DNA from: DASWHR01 sp036398095
Lineage (GTDB): Bacteria; Actinomycetota; AC-67
DNA: 7,220 nt
NCBI GenBank assembly: GCA_036398095.1
Contig: DASWHR010000056.1
Coordinates: 1-7,220, forward strand
Direction: 5' to 3'
In this document: positions 5,729 to 7,220 of the stretch, piece after piece
Position numbering within the stretch: the stretch's first letter is position 1
Layout: every line of letters begins with the position of its first letter
Position numbers and translations under genes: made by a program
The notes under the pieces: model-generated
The model's input: the letters and a program-made list of their open reading frames with translations, nothing else
The model's database searches: none
Told to the model about the DNA's origin: nothing

Positions 5729-6799
5729 ATGAACGTTCGCAGAGCCGCACCCGCCGAGCGCGCCGCCTTCGACGCGTTCGTCGCAGCCTCCCCGGCGGGT
5801 GATCTGCTGCAGTCGTGGGAGTGGGGCGAGATCAAGCGCTCCAGCGGATGGGCCCCCGCCCGCTACCTTGCCGAAGACGACGGCGAGATCGTCGCGGCCG
5901 CAAGCGTGCTGCGAACACGGCCGCTCAAAGGCGCGCCGCCTCTGCTCTACGCGCCACGCGGGCCGGTCTTTCGCGCCGACGTGCCCGGCGCCCTTCCGGC
6001 GCTCGTCGCGCAGATCCGGCGCGACGCCGGGAGCGCGTTCGTGCTCAAGTGCGATCCCGCGGTCGCCGCCGGCTCCGCCGAGGCGGCCGCGCTGCGCGCA
6101 GCCGGCTTCCGCGAGGCCGGCGGCGGCGGGTTCGGCGGCGTCCAGCCCAAAGCGGTGATGGTGCTCGACATCGACCGCGACGAAGACGCTCTGCTGGAAG
6201 GCTTCAAATCCAAGTGGCGCTACAACATTCGCCTGGCCGAGCGGCGCGGCGTCACGGTCGAGCAGGCCGGCCGCGACGAGCTTGCGGCCTTCTACGATCT
6301 GCTCGTGACCACGGCCGCGCGCGACGGCTTCTTCGTTCGCGGCCGCGGCTACTTCGAGACGCTCTTCGACACGCTCGCCCCGTCCGAGATGCTCTCGCTC
6401 TGGCTGGCCCGCTACGAAGGCCGCGCCGTCGCCGGCGCGATCTGCTTCGCGTTCGGCGATCGCGTCACCTACGTCTACGGCGCTTCCTCGAACGAGGATC
6501 GCAACGTCATGCCGAACCATCTGATGCAGTGGACGATGATTCAATGGGCACGCAAGCGCGGCGCGCGTCTCTACGATTTCCGCGGCGTCTCGCCCATGCG
6601 CGACGGAAAGCCGGCCGACGAGCACATCGCCGGGCTGAATCGGTTCAAGGAAGGATTCGGCGCACGCTACGTGGAGTACACGGGCGATTTGGACCTTCCG
6701 CTTCGTCCGCTGGTCTGGCGCGCGTGGGTCGCCGGCGCGCCGCTCGCGATGAAGCTCTTTAAGAAGATCAAGAAAGGCGCCGGAGCGGCGGCCGACTGA
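5729..6799 (+). CDS. FemAB/FemX-type peptidoglycan bridge aminoacyl transferase
   Basis: The protein has 356 residues, close to FemX of Weissella viridescens (about 335) and shorter than staphylococcal FemA, because the coiled-coil arm is absent. It has two GNAT-like halves. N-terminal markers are LLQSWEWGEIKRSSGW (26-41) and LLYAPRGPVF (72-81). The second half has KWRYNIRLAERRGV (162-175), VTYVYGASSNEDRNVMPNHL (246-265), YDFRGVSP (282-289) and GLNRFKEGFGARYVEYTGD (302-320), the classic family signature. Members transfer an amino acid from aminoacyl-tRNA to the side chain of UDP-MurNAc-pentapeptide or lipid II in the cytoplasm. The amino acid added is not readable here. It starts 7 nt after the previous stop with no Shine-Dalgarno and shares one base with the alr start. 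A related amide-forming role outside peptidoglycan is possible but the context argues against it. Confidence 0.92.
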   Translation: MNVRRAAPAERAAFDAFVAASPAGDLLQSWEWGEIKRSSGWAPARYLAEDDGEIVAAASVLRTRPLKGAPPLLYAPRGPVFRADVPGALPALVAQIRRDAGSAFVLKCDPAVAAGSAEAAALRAAGFREAGGGGFGGVQPKAVMVLDIDRDEDALLEGFKSKWRYNIRLAERRGVTVEQAGRDELAAFYDLLVTTAARDGFFVRGRGYFETLFDTLAPSEMLSLWLARYEGRAVAGAICFAFGDRVTYVYGASSNEDRNVMPNHLMQWTMIQWARKRGARLYDFRGVSPMRDGKPADEHIAGLNRFKEGFGARYVEYTGDLDLPLRPLVWRAWVAGAPLAMKLFKKIKKGAGAAAD

Positions 6800-7220
6800 T
6801 GGACGCACGCGTCGAAGCAACAACCTGGGTCGCGGTGTCGGCCGGGGCGCTCGAGCGCAACTATCGAACGGTCGCCTCCTTCGCCGGCACCGCCGTGTGC
6901 GCCGTCGTGAAGGCCAACGGGTACGGACACGGCCTGGCCGACGCGGCACTGACCTTCGAACAGGCCGGCGCCCGCTGGCTCGCGGTCACGCGAGTCGAAG
7001 AGGCGCGCGCGCTGCGCCGCGCCGGCGTCGCCGCGAAGATCTTGATCCTGACCCCTCCGCCGACGGCAACGCTCGCCGCCGAAGCGGTCACGATGGACGC
7101 CGCGCTGACCGTTTCGGACGCGACCGACGTCGCTCGCTACGCGGACGCCGCACGCACGGCGGGGCGGCCGGCGCGAATCCATCTGAAGGTCGACACCGGG
7201 ATGGGCCGGCTCGGCGTGGC
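6799..7220 (+). CDS. alr: Alanine racemase, N-terminal 140 codons (cut by window edge)
   Basis: The visible part has VVKANGYGHG at 36-45, where K38 is the lysine that binds pyridoxal phosphate and Y42 follows in the usual place. HLKVDTGMGRLGV at 128-140 supplies K130 and R137, matching K129 (carbamylated) and R136 of the Geobacillus enzyme. Alanine racemases have about 370 residues, so over half of the gene lies beyond the edge, including the catalytic tyrosine of the C-terminal domain. The enzyme interconverts L- and D-alanine in the cytoplasm and feeds D-Ala-D-Ala ligase. The ATG lies in a TGATG overlap with the FemX-type gene and has no close Shine-Dalgarno, so translational coupling is likely. 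Confidence 0.95.
   Translation, partial: MDARVEATTWVAVSAGALERNYRTVASFAGTAVCAVVKANGYGHGLADAALTFEQAGARWLAVTRVEEARALRRAGVAAKILILTPPPTATLAAEAVTMDAALTVSDATDVARYADAARTAGRPARIHLKVDTGMGRLGV

Noticed and set aside
5672..6949. 425-codon minus-strand frame opposite the FemX-type gene
   Set aside because: Composition is Arg/Ala/Gly-rich antisense shadow typical of high GC, with no motif, and the plus strand carries a clear FemAB protein.

Overview
The window is about 70% G+C (estimated by eye) and densely coding, with very short spacers and GTG as well as ATG starts. The order NUDIX hydrolase, large exported DUF6049-type protein, MurJ flippase is the same as Rv3908-Rv3909-Rv3910 (mutT4, Rv3909, mviN) of Mycobacterium tuberculosis. 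MurJ also carries the Actinobacteria-style sequence in its second helix and central region. I therefore infer a high-GC member of the Actinomycetota, or something close to it, and cannot place it to class. The neighbours (DedA, a KGG stress protein, no pcnA in view, no pseudokinase on MurJ) suggest a lineage far from Mycobacterium.

Layout. 1-659, minus strand: a DedA-family membrane protein, nearly complete, running off the left edge. 660-778: a divergent spacer. 779-1078, plus strand: a small KGG-repeat stress protein with an excellent Shine-Dalgarno before a GTG start. 1079-1120: a short spacer holding a possible -10 box. From 1121 to the right edge, six plus-strand genes form one apparent operon: NUDIX hydrolase (1121-1549), DUF6049-type exported protein (1542-3635), MurJ lipid II flippase (3650-5332), a small single-pass membrane protein of unknown function (5329-5721), a FemAB/FemX-type aminoacyl transferase (5729-6799) and the first 140 codons of alanine racemase (6799-7220+). 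Junctions are an 8-nt overlap, 14 nt, a 4-nt ATGA overlap, 7 nt and a 1-nt TGATG overlap.

How the genes fit together. Alanine racemase supplies D-alanine for the peptidoglycan stem peptide. FemX-type enzymes add a bridge amino acid to the lipid-linked precursor. MurJ flips lipid II across the membrane. The exported DUF6049 protein and the small membrane protein are the unexplained partners, so the operon reads as a peptidoglycan-precursor and envelope module. The first three operon genes lack a Shine-Dalgarno; each instead has a TAnnnT motif 6-8 nt before its start codon, as expected for leaderless transcripts. The best leads are that start architecture, the unknown small protein at 5329-5721 and the DUF6049 protein.
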